The position numbers and the translations under genes are program-made. 64,000 bases of DNA. Origin: Allonocardiopsis opalescens. GTDB taxonomy: Bacteria > Actinomycetota > Actinomycetes > Streptosporangiales > Streptosporangiaceae. Below the pieces are notes generated by a model that was given only the letters and a program-made list of their open reading frames with translations, was not told the DNA's origin and did not search any database. Every line of letters begins with the position of its first letter. Positions within the stretch are counted from its first letter, which is position 1. The DNA lies in the NCBI RefSeq assembly GCF_003002095.1, contig NZ_PVZC01000002.1:655051-719050 (forward strand), read 5' to 3'. Below, one piece after another: positions 17,668 through 26,562 of this stretch.

Positions 17668-18933
17668 ATGCCCGAGGTCGAACCGGACGGCACCCGCGAC
17701 GGCGGCCCGGCCGCCGGTACCGCACGCGGCTGGCGGGCCGCCGCCGCCCGGATCGACGCGGCCGGACGGCGGCGCGACCGCGGCATCGACGCGCTGCGCG
17801 CCCTGGCCATCGCGGGCGTGGTGGCCGGGCACTGGCTGGTCGGCGCCCTGGTGCTGCGCGAGGACGGCGCGCTGCGCATCGGCAGCGCGCTGCGCGAACT
17901 GGGCGCTCTGGCCCCCGCCAGCTGGTTCCTGCAGATGCTGGCGCTGTTCTTCCTGGTCGGCGGGTACTCCGCCGCCCGCTCGCTCACCCGGGCCAGGGAG
18001 CGGGGCGAGGACACCGGGGCCTGGCTGCGGCTGCGCGGGACGCGGCTGGTCCGGCCGGTGCTGGCGATGGCGGCGCTCACCGCCGCCGCCGTCCCGCTGC
18101 TCGCCGCCGTCGGCGTGCACCCCCTCAGCCTGCGGACCTGGGTGGTGCTGCTGGTCCAGCCGCTGTGGTTCATCCTCATCTACGGGGTCGCCACCGCGCT
18201 GACCCCGCTGGCGATGGCCGTCGACCGCCGCTTCGGGCCCGCCGCGGCCGTCGCGATGATGGGCGTCGTCGCCGTCGTCGACCTGCTGCGCTACGGCCCG
18301 GCGCAGGCGCTGGTGCCCGACTGGCTGGCGCTGGTGAACGTGCTGCCCGCCTGGCTCTTCGGCTACCAGCTGGGGGTGAGCTGGGCGTCGGGGCGGCTCG
18401 GCCGACGCGGCGCGCTGGTCCTGCTGGCCGGCGGCGCGGGCCTGTTCGCGCTGCTGATCGGCGTCTTCGACTACCCGGCCAGCATGGTGGGCGTGCCCGG
18501 CGAGGCGCGCTCCAACGCCCATCCGGCGTCACTGCTGGTACCGGCGCTGGCCGCGGTCCAGTGCGGTGCCGCGATCCTGCTCCGCGACCGGCTGCACCGC
18601 GCGCTGGGCGCGCACCCCCGGCTGTGGGCGGCCGTCGCCCTGGCCAACCTCTCCGCGATGACCCTCTTCTGCTGGCACCAGACGGCGCTCGTCGCCGTCT
18701 CCCTGTTCGGCGCCGCCCTCGGCGGCCTCCCCGGCCTGACCGACCCGCCGGCGGACCTGGCCTGGGTCCTGTTCCGGCTGGCCTGGCTCCCCGCCATGGC
18801 CCTCACCCTGGCCGGCCTCGTACCACTCGTCCACCGCTTCGAACGCCCGTGGCACGGCCTGGGCCGCCCTGCCCGGGTGGCCGTGGGCCTCCTCGCCGCC
18901 GGGTTCGTGGGGTACACGGTGTGGGTTTACTGA
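17668..18933 (+). CDS. Acyltransferase-3 family integral membrane protein
   Basis: A 421-residue protein with about ten membrane helices. The N-terminus carries RDRGIDALRALAIAGVVAGHWLV, the family's R-x-x-x-(I/L)D-x-LRA-x-A-(I/V)-x-x-V-x-x-H motif with the catalytic His in helix 1. A later cytoplasmic Arg-rich loop (RLRGTRLVRPVL) is also typical. Such enzymes O-acylate carbohydrates, peptidoglycan or secondary metabolites. ATG 17668 is preferred over GTG 17656 because GGAAGGTGGAG precedes it. Confidence 0.85.
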   Translation: MPEVEPDGTRDGGPAAGTARGWRAAAARIDAAGRRRDRGIDALRALAIAGVVAGHWLVGALVLREDGALRIGSALRELGALAPASWFLQMLALFFLVGGYSAARSLTRARERGEDTGAWLRLRGTRLVRPVLAMAALTAAAVPLLAAVGVHPLSLRTWVVLLVQPLWFILIYGVATALTPLAMAVDRRFGPAAAVAMMGVVAVVDLLRYGPAQALVPDWLALVNVLPAWLFGYQLGVSWASGRLGRRGALVLLAGGAGLFALLIGVFDYPASMVGVPGEARSNAHPASLLVPALAAVQCGAAILLRDRLHRALGAHPRLWAAVALANLSAMTLFCWHQTALVAVSLFGAALGGLPGLTDPPADLAWVLFRLAWLPAMALTLAGLVPLVHRFERPWHGLGRPARVAVGLLAAGFVGYTVWVY

Positions 18934-19321
18934 TCCGCCGACGCGAGCCGGCGGCGCCGCGCCATTCAGCGGACGGTCCCTCTGGTCACCTGCCTCTCCG
19001 GGACATGAGCGGCTCGCCCAGCGGAACCGGTCCTGTCGAGGACGCCCGTGCCGACGTCCCCGGCGACACCCGCGGCCCGCGATACGTGCAGGTCAACCGG
19101 CCGCCGCGCGGACAGCCGGCACACTCGGCTCCAGTGCCGCGCCCCGGTAGCACCGCGTCGACGCAAGCGGAGCGAAGCCCGCAGCACGTCCAGATCCACC
19201 CGACCACGATGTCGACAGCCGGCACGCCCCGACTCCAGCGCGAGCAGCCCCCGAACCGGTTCCGCCGCCCGCCGACCCCTTGGACCGCGGCGGCACGACG
19301 CGGTCCGCACCGCGCCCTCGT
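18934..19321. other. 388-bp gap between convergent genes
   Basis: Both flanking genes end here. Open frames exist on both strands, but they lack ribosome binding sites and are Arg/Pro-rich GC artefacts. I see no repeat, RNA gene or clear terminator in it. Confidence 0.5.
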
Positions 19322-20608
19322 CTACCGGCCGGCCGACGCGCGCCGACGCCGGACCGCCCCGACGGCGCCGCGCACCGCGAGGCCGAGCAGCAGCGCCGCC
19401 ATCCCCGTCAGCACCGTCGACGGCGGCAGCACCACCGCCAGCGCCGCGCAGCCCGCGCCGCCCAGTACCGCGACCGCGCGCCGCCGTACCCGGCCGGGCC
19501 CCGGCAGGGTGAAGGCGGCGGCGTTGGCGACGGCGTAGTAGGTGAGCACGGTGAAGCTGGAGAAGCCGATCGCGAAGACCAGGTCCCCGGCGGCCGCGAG
19601 CGCCGCCACCAGCACCCCGAGCAGCAGCTCCGCCCGGTGCGGCACCCGGTACCTGGGGTGCACCGCCGCCAGCGCCGTGGGCAGCTCCCCGTCGCGCGCC
19701 ATCGCCAGGGAGGTGCGGCCGATCCCCGCCATCAGCGACAGCAGCACCCCGGCGGAGGCGACGGCGCCGCCCACCCGCACGGCCGGCGCCAGCCAGGCCA
19801 GCTCCCCCGCGCCCACCGCCGTGGCCAGCGGCGCGGCCGACGCCGCCAGCGCCTCGGGCCCGACCGCGAGCAGCGCGGCGCACGCGACGGCGGCGTACAC
19901 CGCCACCACCAGGCCGAGCGCGACGGGGATGGCCCTGGGGATGGTCCGCTCGGGCTCGCGCACCTCCTCGCCGAGGGTGGCCAGCCGCGCGTACCCGGCG
20001 AAGGCGAAGAAGAGCAGCGCGGCCGCCTGCCCGATCCCGAGCAGCCCGCCCGAGGTCCAGCCGGTGAGGTTCGCGGCGGAGGCGGTGCCGCCGCCCAGGC
20101 AGGCGGCCACCACCGCGGCCAGCGCCAGCAGCGTGACGGCGACCAGCACCCGGGTGGCCAGCGCGGTCTTGGTGATGCCGAGGTAGTTCACCAGCGTCAG
20201 CACCGCCACGGCGGCGACCGCCACCGGCACCCGCTGCTCCGGCCAGGCGTAGCCCCCCAGGGTGAGCGCCATCGCCGCGCAGCTCGCCGTCTTCCCCGCC
20301 ACGAAGGCCCACCCGGCCAGGAAGCCCCACACCCGCCCCAGCCGCTCCCGGCCGTACCGGTAGGCACCACCGGACTCCGGATAGCGCACGGCCAGCGCCG
20401 CCGACGAACTCGCATTGCAGTACGCCACCAGCGCCGCCAGCACCAGCGCCGCCAGCAGCCCGGACCCGGCCGCCGCCGCGGCCGGCCCGAAGGCCGAGAA
20501 CACCCCGGCCCCCAGCATCGCCCCCAGCCCGACCAGCACCGCGTCACCGGCCCCCAGGCGCCTGGCCAGCCCCGGCCCGTCGGATCCAGCCGCCGCACTC
20601 CCGGCCAC
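19322..20608 (-). CDS. APC-superfamily amino-acid permease
   Basis: 428 residues, about 12 helices, starting at GTG 20608 directly after AAGGAGGA. The first helix carries LGAGDAVLVGLGAMLGAGVF, the APC substrate-binding unwound helix (GAMLGAGVF). PESGGAYRY and the loop LGEEVREPERTIPRAIP are further family hallmarks. It is probably an amino-acid/cation symporter; substrate unknown. The 3' end runs into the gap before the acyltransferase gene. Confidence 0.87.
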   Translation of the reverse strand: MAGSAAAGSDGPGLARRLGAGDAVLVGLGAMLGAGVFSAFGPAAAAAGSGLLAALVLAALVAYCNASSSAALAVRYPESGGAYRYGRERLGRVWGFLAGWAFVAGKTASCAAMALTLGGYAWPEQRVPVAVAAVAVLTLVNYLGITKTALATRVLVAVTLLALAAVVAACLGGGTASAANLTGWTSGGLLGIGQAAALLFFAFAGYARLATLGEEVREPERTIPRAIPVALGLVVAVYAAVACAALLAVGPEALAASAAPLATAVGAGELAWLAPAVRVGGAVASAGVLLSLMAGIGRTSLAMARDGELPTALAAVHPRYRVPHRAELLLGVLVAALAAAGDLVFAIGFSSFTVLTYYAVANAAAFTLPGPGRVRRRAVAVLGGAGCAALAVVLPPSTVLTGMAALLLGLAVRGAVGAVRRRRASAGR

Positions 20609-20810
20609 GGGTCCTCCTTCACGCCGCCGCGAGCCTTCAGTATGGCGGCCCCGCGGTGGCGGCCGGGTGCCCGCACGGTGAACGCCGCACGGAGCGGACA
20701 GCGCTCGGACGGACGAGCCGCGTCGAGGTCCATCCGGCCGGGTGACCGAAGGCAACGGGTGTCACCACCACGGCCGAACCCGGCGCGGGCCGAATGGCCG
20801 GACCGCGTTC

Positions 20811-21066
20811 AGACGGGCGGGAACCCGGCGGACGTCGACTCGACCACTTGGCCGACCTACCTCGGCAGCCGGCCTCGACGCGCGAACACCGTGCCGACCG
20901 GCCGACCGGATCACACAGGCGAAGCCGGCCGACGTCGGCTCGGTCGGCTGATCCTCCATATCCGGCACCCCACCGCAGCGCCCGAACGCTCCGCGGGCCG
21001 GAGGACCGCACCGCACTCAGACGGGCGAGAGCCCCGCCGACGTCGACTCGGCCAAGTGGTCGACCA
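20811..21066. repeat. Degenerate copies of the 3' end of the adjacent ligase gene
   Basis: The last coding bases of the ligase gene (21017-21066, around CCGCCGACGTCGACTCGG) recur in mutated form at about 20811-20860 and again at about 20920-20970. All lie in the same orientation, and similarity extends about 30 bp further left (GGCCGGA.GACCGC). The gap downstream of the gene is thus built largely from decayed copies of its own 3' end. Confidence 0.65.
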
Positions 21067-22174
21067 CATCCGGCAGGCGGCCGCGGCGGGCGAAGGCGGT
21101 GCGCTGGCGGCGGGCGCCGCCGCCCGTCCGGCGCAGCACGTTCAGGGTGTCGTCGACGAAGTCGCGGTCGCCGTTGGCGTCCAGCAGCCGGCGCACCCGG
21201 GAGACCAGCCGGTCCACGGCGGTGTGCACCGGGATCAGGCTGTCGCCGAACGGGTCCAGGCAGCTGCCCTCCAGCCCGTCGCGGGCCGCGCGCCAGAGGT
21301 TGGCCTCCAGCACCTCGCCCGGCACAGTCGGCGCCGGGCGGCCGTCGGCGATGTCGTCGAGCGCCGCCCCGACCAGCCCGCGCACCAGGGCCGCGGCAAG
21401 GGCCGCCTCCTCGGGGGTGCCCGCGACATCGCAGACGCGGGTCTCCAGGGTGGGATTGCGCTCCGAGAGGCGGGTGAACCAGTAGATCATCCCCCGGTCC
21501 AGCATCGCCTGGGCCTCCAGCATCGCCGCCACACTCGACTCGTAGTGGTCCAGCGAGGCGAACATCGGCGGCGGCGCCGCCGAGGGCCAGCGCGACCACA
21601 GCACCTGCCGCCAACTGGAGTAGGCGGTGTCGACGCCGTCGTTGAAGGGCGAGTTCGCGGTGAGCGCCAGCAGCACCGGCAGCCACGGCCGCAGGTGGTT
21701 GCTCACCTGCACACCCGTCTCCCGGTCGGGGATGGCGACGTGCACATGGCAGCCGCACGTGTAACCGGTTGCCACGATCGCGCCGAAGTGCTCGGCCATC
21801 CGGTGGTAGCGCGAGTTCGGGCTCAGCGGCTGGAAGTCCTCCTCGGCGAGCACGGGGGTACCGCTGGCCACCAGGCGGAGCCCCTGTTCGGCGGCGGTCG
21901 CCGCCAGCCGGGCGCGTGCGTCGCGCAGCTGGTACAGCAGCTGCTCCGTGCCCTCGCACACCGGACTGGCCGCCTCCACCATGCACCGGCCGATCTCCTG
22001 CTGCATCTCGGCCCGCCCACCGGACACCTCACGCAGCACCTCAGGCGCGTCCGACGCCAGCCGCCCATCCTGGTCGACCAGCAGGAACTCCTCCTCGACC
22101 CCGATCGTGAGCATGTCGCCGGAAGCCCCGACCTCCTCGGGCCGCGCACGTTCCTCGGGCCCCGTCAACACCAT
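21017..22174 (-). CDS. Carboxylate-amine ligase, YbdK/glutamate-cysteine ligase 2 family
   Basis: A 385-residue protein from ATG 22174. The core starts MLTIGVEEEFLLVD (the metal/ATP-binding VEEE(F/L) motif). ATGYTCGCHVHVAIPD (Cys/His-rich substrate strand), FNDGVDTAYSSWRQ and ERNPTLETRVCDV follow, all characteristic of the YbdK-type gamma-glutamylcysteine ligase-like family. Some members have weak glutamate-cysteine ligase activity; others act on unknown carboxylates and amines. The C-terminal 10-15 residues appear in decayed copies downstream. Confidence 0.85.
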   Translation of the reverse strand: MVLTGPEERARPEEVGASGDMLTIGVEEEFLLVDQDGRLASDAPEVLREVSGGRAEMQQEIGRCMVEAASPVCEGTEQLLYQLRDARARLAATAAEQGLRLVASGTPVLAEEDFQPLSPNSRYHRMAEHFGAIVATGYTCGCHVHVAIPDRETGVQVSNHLRPWLPVLLALTANSPFNDGVDTAYSSWRQVLWSRWPSAAPPPMFASLDHYESSVAAMLEAQAMLDRGMIYWFTRLSERNPTLETRVCDVAGTPEEAALAAALVRGLVGAALDDIADGRPAPTVPGEVLEANLWRAARDGLEGSCLDPFGDSLIPVHTAVDRLVSRVRRLLDANGDRDFVDDTLNVLRRTGGGARRQRTAFARRGRLPDVVDHLAESTSAGLSPV

Positions 22175-22709
22175 GTCCGCCCACTTCCGTCCCCGATTCC
22201 CTCGTACAGAGGGCTCCCGTACCCGGTGCCTCTGCGAAATCACCCGGCGTGCCGCGGCGCCGGGAACCCGAACACCCCGAACACGTGGGCGTACGCTCCC
22301 GCGACCCCCTGATACGGCCGCCCCCACGAGGCCGTCCACCACCCGCACACCGGACGCCCCGCCGCCCCGGCACCGCCCGCCCCACGACCGCACCCGGGAC
22401 GCCCGAAGCACCACCTGACGCCGATCGAGGGCGACCGGTTCGCCCGGACGCGGCAGCACTGAAACCCCACCGCACCGTCATGCCACCTGCGCCAGAACCA
22501 CGGACGCCGGCAGGCACGCGAGACGGCCCCGCCAGGACGAGCCCACGAACTCCTTGCGGTCGACACCCCGGCCACGTCCGCCCGCCGCGTTCAGCGCCCG
22601 CCCCGCCTGAACCCGGCTACTCTTTCCCGCACGAACCGGCCTCGCCGACACCGACGACCAACCGAATGAAAACCCGATCCGTGCTAGAAGAAGGCCCAGG
22701 TCGGAAAGG
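22175..22709. other. 535-bp intergenic region, includes the probable CRISPR leader side
   Basis: No supported gene. The last 60 bases before the first CRISPR repeat are less GC-rich (GAATGAAAACCCGATCC and following) and lie on the side expected for the leader, given the repeat orientation and the decay of repeats at the other end. The promoter of the ligase gene is expected at the left end. Confidence 0.45.
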
Positions 22710-23090
22710 GTCGTCCCCGCATGGGCGGGGGTGGTCCGTCGAGCTTGCCGCGTGGCGCGACGTCTTGGAGGTCGTCCCCGCATGGGCGGGGGTGGTCCGG
22801 GCATCGTGGGCGGCGCGACCGCCGGCGGCGGGTCGTCCCCGCATGGGCGGGGGTGGTCCCCCTGATAAGGGCGGGGGCGGCGCGCGGGCGGCGTCGTCCC
22901 CGCATGCGGGGGTGGTCCGCACATTCGGAACTCGGTTTCCGCGCTGCGACATCCCGGGCACGCGGGTGGTCCTCTCCAGACGCCGATGGCGACATGGCAA
23001 CCGATCGCCCCTGCACAGGCGGTAGTGGTCCCGCGCAGGCAATGACGCCGCCGCCGTGCAGAGTCATCCCCGCGTCAGTGTGCTCGAGCC
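22710..23090 (+). CRISPR. Short decaying type I-E CRISPR array, no adjacent cas genes
   Basis: A 28-nt repeat beginning GTCGTCCCCGCATG and ending GGGGGTGGTCC is exact at 22710-22737, 22771-22798 and 22832-22859. At 22893-22918 it has a 2-nt deletion. Degenerate copies follow at about 22949-22972, 23004-23031 (21 of 28 matching) and about 23063-23090 (5' part only). Spacers are 31-33 nt, period about 61. The core CCCCGC...GCGGGG palindrome and GGTCC end are typical of actinobacterial type I-E repeats. Decay at the right marks it as the leader-distal end. Confidence 0.9.
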
Positions 23091-23173
23091 CGGCTTCGCG
23101 ACGGACGGCGGCTCGGTTGGGTCGTTTCGGTCGCGGTCGCGTCCGTCCTCCGTGCTGGAGGTGACGTGCCCCG

Positions 23174-24571
23174 TCAGTCGGTTGCCGCCTGGTCCGCGTC
23201 CTGGAGGGCTTCGGCGAGTTTGAGCAGGCCGGACGCCTTGGAGGACTTGACCAGGACGATGTCACCGGTTGCCAGCTGCTCCTCGAGGAGCAGCAGCGCG
23301 GCCGGGACGTCGGGGGCCAGGTGGGTGGCGGCTCCGGCGGAGCGGGCGCCCTGCTCCAGGCGGGCGGCGTCGGTGCCGCCGACGGCGACGACGAGGTCGG
23401 CGCCGGACTGGGCGGCGAAGGCGCCGACGGCTTCGTGCTGGTCGGGGGCGGTGTCGCCGAGTTCGGCCATCTCGCCGAGCACCGCGACCCGGCGGCGGCC
23501 CGGCATGGCGGCGAGGGCGCGCAGCGCGGCGCGGGCGGAGTCGGGGTTGGCGTTGAAGGCGTCGTTGACGATGGTGACGCCGTCGGCACGGGTGGTGACC
23601 TGCATCCGGCCCTGGGAGAGGGCGCGGGCGGCGGTCAGCGCGCGGGCGATGGCGGTGGTCGACATGCCCGCGGTGTGCGCGGCGGCCGCCGCGGCGAGCG
23701 CGTTGGAGACGTGGTGCTCGCCGTACAGGCCCAGTTCGACGGGGGCGGCGCCCTCGGGGGTGACCAGGGTGAACCGGGCCCGGCCCGCGTCGTCCATCCG
23801 CACGTCCTCGGCGCGCACCGCGGTGCCCTCGCCGCGCCCGAAGAAGAGCACGGACGCGCGGGTGCGGGCGGCCATCGCGGCCACCAGCGGGTCGTCGGCG
23901 TTGAGGATGGCCACGCCGCCGAGGTCGGCCGAGGGCAGCGCCTCGACCAGCTCGCCCTTGGCGCGCGCCGTCGCCTCCTTGCCGCCGAACTCGCCCATGT
24001 GCGCGGCGCCGACGTTCAGCACGATACCGACCGTGGGCGGCACCAGCCCGGTCAGGTAGGCGATGTGCCCGATCCCGCGCGCGCCCATCTCCAGCACCAG
24101 GTGGCGGGTGTCGGGGGCGGCGTTGAGCACCGTGATCGGCAGCCCGATCTCGTTGTTGCGGGAGCCGGGGGTGGCGGTCGTGGGCCCGTGCGCGGCCAGC
24201 ACCTGCGCGAGCAGGTCCTTGGTACTGGTCTTGCCGGAGGAGCCGGTCAGCGCGATGACGGTGCAGTCGGGCAGCCGCCGCACCACGGCGCGCGCCAGCG
24301 CGCCGAGCGCGGTCTGCACGTCGTCGACGACGACCGCGGGCACCCCCACCGGCCGCCGCCCCAGCACCGCGACGGCTCCGGCGGCCACCGCCGCCTCGGC
24401 GTAGTCGTGGCCGTCGACCCGCTCCCCCTCGAAGGCGGCGAACAGGCCGCCGGGCCCCAGCCGCCGGGTGTCCTCGGCGACCGGCCCGGTCACCCGGGCC
24501 TCGGGGTCGGCGACCTCGCTCAGCCGCCCTCCGGTCACCTGCGCGATCTCCGCCAATGTCAGTTCCGGCAC
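23174..24571 (-). CDS. murF: UDP-MurNAc-tripeptide--D-Ala-D-Ala ligase (MurF)
   Basis: A 465-residue Mur ligase of peptidoglycan synthesis that adds D-Ala-D-Ala to UDP-MurNAc-tripeptide. The N-terminal domain ends near VPAVVVDDVQTALGALA. The ATP-binding P-loop is LTGSSGKTSTKD, followed by TPGSRNNEIGLP and LEMGARGIGHI, a MurF-type signature. The C-terminal domain has VNDAFNANPDSARAAL and VAVLGEMAELG. GTG 24571 follows GGAGGGGG. It stands alone instead of in a dcw cluster. Its upstream flank is the tRNA-Phe accretion zone. Confidence 0.95.
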   Translation of the reverse strand: MPELTLAEIAQVTGGRLSEVADPEARVTGPVAEDTRRLGPGGLFAAFEGERVDGHDYAEAAVAAGAVAVLGRRPVGVPAVVVDDVQTALGALARAVVRRLPDCTVIALTGSSGKTSTKDLLAQVLAAHGPTTATPGSRNNEIGLPITVLNAAPDTRHLVLEMGARGIGHIAYLTGLVPPTVGIVLNVGAAHMGEFGGKEATARAKGELVEALPSADLGGVAILNADDPLVAAMAARTRASVLFFGRGEGTAVRAEDVRMDDAGRARFTLVTPEGAAPVELGLYGEHHVSNALAAAAAAHTAGMSTTAIARALTAARALSQGRMQVTTRADGVTIVNDAFNANPDSARAALRALAAMPGRRRVAVLGEMAELGDTAPDQHEAVGAFAAQSGADLVVAVGGTDAARLEQGARSAGAATHLAPDVPAALLLLEEQLATGDIVLVKSSKASGLLKLAEALQDADQAATD

Positions 24572-25295
24572 CCGAATCCGCCCCCTCCGCGGCCGCACGG
24601 ACCCGGATCCCCGACAATCGCCGGATCCCGACCCGCGCACGACACGACCCGCCCGGCAAGGGCGCGACGATCGTCTCTCGCTCTGTTCCGCCCACCGGCG
24701 GCCTCCGAACCGCCTGACGCGGCCCAGCCCTCCAACGCCCGGCAGTCTACTCGCCGCGCCCCCGCCCACCCCCGGACCGACGCGGCCCCACGCGCCTCTC
24801 GGCGCACCGCCCACGGGCACGAGAACACCGCTGCGCACAGGTGGGGACGTGCTCGCACGTCCCTCCGGTGGCCAGGGGCCGGCTCGAACCGCCGACCTGC
24901 GCTTCAGCGGGTCACCCCCGACCTCATATGCGTCCTCGGCGACCTGCGCATTGTCCGGCCGGTAGCACCGGCCCCCATGCTCCAGGACGCATTCGGCGCG
25001 AGCACAGCCCCTTACGGACGCCGTCCTGCCGGGCCTGGCGGTCCGGTAGCAGGAGGGCTGGTCGCATGAGTGTGATCGGCGCCGTCCCCGGCACAGATCG
25101 CGCGGGCGTTCAAGAGCCGTCTGAGGACGCCGGCAGAATCCGCGCGTCCACCGGCACTTCGGCGTCGACTGCCCCGGCGGCGCGGCCGTCGAGGACCTGG
25201 CGGACTCGCCGCCGACATCTGACCTCGACCAGAGCCGAGGTCCTACCGTACTGATGGACTGGCGGGACATCTTCCATGGCGCGGAGGAGAAGGCA
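24572..25295. other. 724-bp region holding the oldest tRNA-Phe remnant
   Basis: No supported gene. It contains the hairpin and tRNA-Phe 3' remnant at 24844-24911. About 150 bp of sequence to the right is clearly homologous to the sequence right of the remnant at 26521 (shared blocks GACCTGCGC.TT, CGCATTC, CGGACGCC). It is therefore island-boundary DNA. Confidence 0.6.
24844..24911 (-). repeat. Decayed tRNA-Phe 3' end plus hairpin (relic attachment site C)
   Basis: From 24869 the sequence TGGCCAGGGGCC..GGCTCGAACCGCCGACCT..GCTTCAGCGG follows the 3' half of the tRNA-Phe gene (32588-32629) with substitutions and small deletions. A hairpin GGGACGTGC/GCACGTCCC at 24844-24863 lies just beyond the tRNA end, as at the other three copies. 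It is the most diverged remnant and the farthest from the intact tRNA. Confidence 0.7.
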
Positions 25296-25568
25296 GTGAT
25301 CGTCACCATCGCGAGGGTCACCGACCCCGATCGGTTCCTGGAGGTCTTCACGACCATCGGCGCGGAGAAGCGGCGGGAGCACGGCTGCCGGAGCGCCCGG
25401 GTCTACTTCGATCCCGACGACGCGCACCGGGTGTGGTCCTTCTTCGACTGGGACGCGCAGGACTACGACGGCTTCCTCGCGGACCCCGAGGTCCCGGCCA
25501 TCGCCCGAGAACTCGGGCTCCAGGCGCCGCCCGTGCACGCCGTCGCCGCGACCGAGCTCGACGCCTGA
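25296..25568 (+). CDS. Small ferredoxin-like (ABM-type dimeric alpha/beta barrel) protein
   Basis: 90 residues from GTG 25296, which has GGAGGAGA in ideal position; an in-frame ATG 42 bases upstream lacks one. MIVTIARVTDPDRFLEVFTTIGAEKRREHGC and later RVWSFFDWDAQDYDGFLADPEV resemble antibiotic-biosynthesis-monooxygenase-like folds, which are small dimers of varied function. It is the only gene between tRNA-Phe remnants C and B, so it looks like the cargo of an older insertion. Confidence 0.65.
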   Translation: MIVTIARVTDPDRFLEVFTTIGAEKRREHGCRSARVYFDPDDAHRVWSFFDWDAQDYDGFLADPEVPAIARELGLQAPPVHAVAATELDA

Positions 25569-25689
25569 CCACTAGGGCACGGCGACCGCGAGGTCTTCTG
25601 GGGCGCCACCGACACGGCCACTCGCGTCCGTCGTCCACCGATGGCTCTGGCGGGCGGCGGAGGCGCAGCGACAAGCACCTGGACCGTGA

Positions 25690-25729
25690 AAAGGGGCTGT
25701 CACCTGTATCCGCAGGTGACAGCCCCTTT
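25690..25729. terminator. 17-bp perfect hairpin, homologous to the tRNA-Phe terminator
   Basis: AAAGGGGCTGTCACCTG (25690-25706) pairs perfectly with 25713-25729, with A-rich and T-rich flanks on either side, so it can stop transcription in both directions. The surrounding text (GACCG..AAAAGGG..GTCACCTGT....GCAGGTGAC..GCC) is clearly related to the terminator beside the intact tRNA-Phe (32534-32570). Confidence 0.85.
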
Positions 25730-25746
25730 CTTATGTCTGTTGTCTG

Positions 25747-25790
25747 TGGCCGGAGGCGAGGTCGATCCGCCCACCTTCCAGGCGGGCTCC
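25747..25790 (-). repeat. Decayed tRNA-Phe 3' end (relic attachment site B)
   Basis: TGTGGCCGGAGGCGAGGTCGATCCGCC..ACCTTCC..AGGCGG aligns with the tRNA-Phe 3' half with a few substitutions and a 7-nt deletion over the anticodon loop. With the adjoining hairpin it forms the same hairpin + tRNA-end unit seen at 24.85, 26.5 and 32.55 kb. Confidence 0.75.
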
Positions 25791-25926
25791 CCCGCTGCGC
25801 CGACCCAGCGTCTCAGCCGCACAGACTCCCGCAGTCGCCCCGCACGTGCCTCCGCTTGGACGCGTACTGGGCGTACGGCGGTCGCACGGAGCCGCACTGT
25901 GGGGCCGTTCCCGGCTCCCAGCCCCA

Positions 25927-26301
25927 TCAGGGCTGGTCGTCCACCTCTTCGATGAGTTCCGCCGCGGTCGCGCCCGGCCTTACTCGAATATCGAAGGTGT
26001 AGCCCTGGTCGCAGAACACCAGGTCGACTTCGTCCGGCATCCACTGGCGGAGCAAGCAGGCGAGCCGCGCAGAGTCCGCCAGGGCCGCATCCAGGTAGAG
26101 GCCCGTCGCGTCTTCCGGCATGAACACCTCACTCGGACCTTCATCCGTGCTGAAGCTCCACCTGAAGGCACATGCCTCACTACGTCGCGTCGGGTCGACT
26201 TCGACCCCTGGCCAAAGGTCGGTGACCGCGGCGGTCACGACGGCCGAACTGACCCGCCACGTGGTGGTCGAACCATCGAAGAACGCCATGAACGCGGCCA
26301 T
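25927..26301 (-). CDS. Hypothetical acidic protein, island cargo
   Basis: 124 residues starting MAAFMAFFDGSTTTWRVSS. Clearly acidic C-terminal half (MPDEVDLVFCDQGYTFDIRV, ATAAELIEEVDDQP) with alternating strand-like patterns. No signal peptide, membrane helix or known motif. It is the only gene between tRNA-Phe remnants B and A. The size and acidity recall immunity or antitoxin-like proteins, but that is only an impression. Confidence 0.55.
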   Translation of the reverse strand: MAAFMAFFDGSTTTWRVSSAVVTAAVTDLWPGVEVDPTRRSEACAFRWSFSTDEGPSEVFMPEDATGLYLDAALADSARLACLLRQWMPDEVDLVFCDQGYTFDIRVRPGATAAELIEEVDDQP

Positions 26302-26468
26302 GCCGCGTGTCTACCACGTCCCAGCCGCGCCGTCCGATTGCCGTCCGACCTGCCGCAGCGGCCGACCACGGGATCGCGATCGCCGCCTCCGCAGGGGAGA
26401 TGGTGGTGCAGCGCACCCGTGCGCCGGTTGGGGGTGACGTTCCCACCCACAGCCACCGAAGCCGAAAA

Positions 26469-26501
26469 CGCCCCGAACCCTGCTGTGCAGGTCTCGGGGC
26501 G
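26469..26501. terminator. Hairpin beside attachment site A
   Basis: CGCCCCGA (26469-26476) pairs with TCGGGGCG (26494-26501), with an inner CCTGC/GCAGG stem, preceded by AAAA on the left. It stands 19 bases from the tRNA copy, the same arrangement as next to the intact tRNA-Phe. Confidence 0.7.
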
Positions 26502-26520
26502 CTTATGGATGTCACTCGTG

Positions 26521-26562
26521 TGGCCAGAGGCGGGGTCGAACCGCCGACCTTCCGCTTTTCAG
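26521..26562 (-). repeat. Exact 42-bp copy of the tRNA-Phe 3' half (attachment site A)
   Basis: Bases 26521-26562 are identical to 32588-32629, from the discriminator base through the T arm, variable loop and anticodon stem into the anticodon. Identity is lost one base later (CGGATC versus GCGGAC). This is the expected direct repeat left when an element integrates at the 3' end of a tRNA gene. Confidence 0.9.

Larger units (their letters stand above)
25569..25926. other. 358-bp region with terminator and tRNA-Phe remnant B
   Basis: No supported gene. It holds the 17-bp hairpin at 25690-25729 and the tRNA-Phe remnant at 25747-25790; the rest shows nothing recognisable. Confidence 0.6.

Noticed and set aside
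18986..19296. Two Cys/Arg-rich minus-strand frames between convergent genes
   Set aside because: No ribosome binding site, overlapping frames, and composition typical of random GC-rich DNA.
22681..22709. An additional CRISPR repeat upstream of the first exact copy
   Set aside because: The 61 bases left of 22710 contain no CCCCGC/GCGGGG core, so the array begins at 22710.
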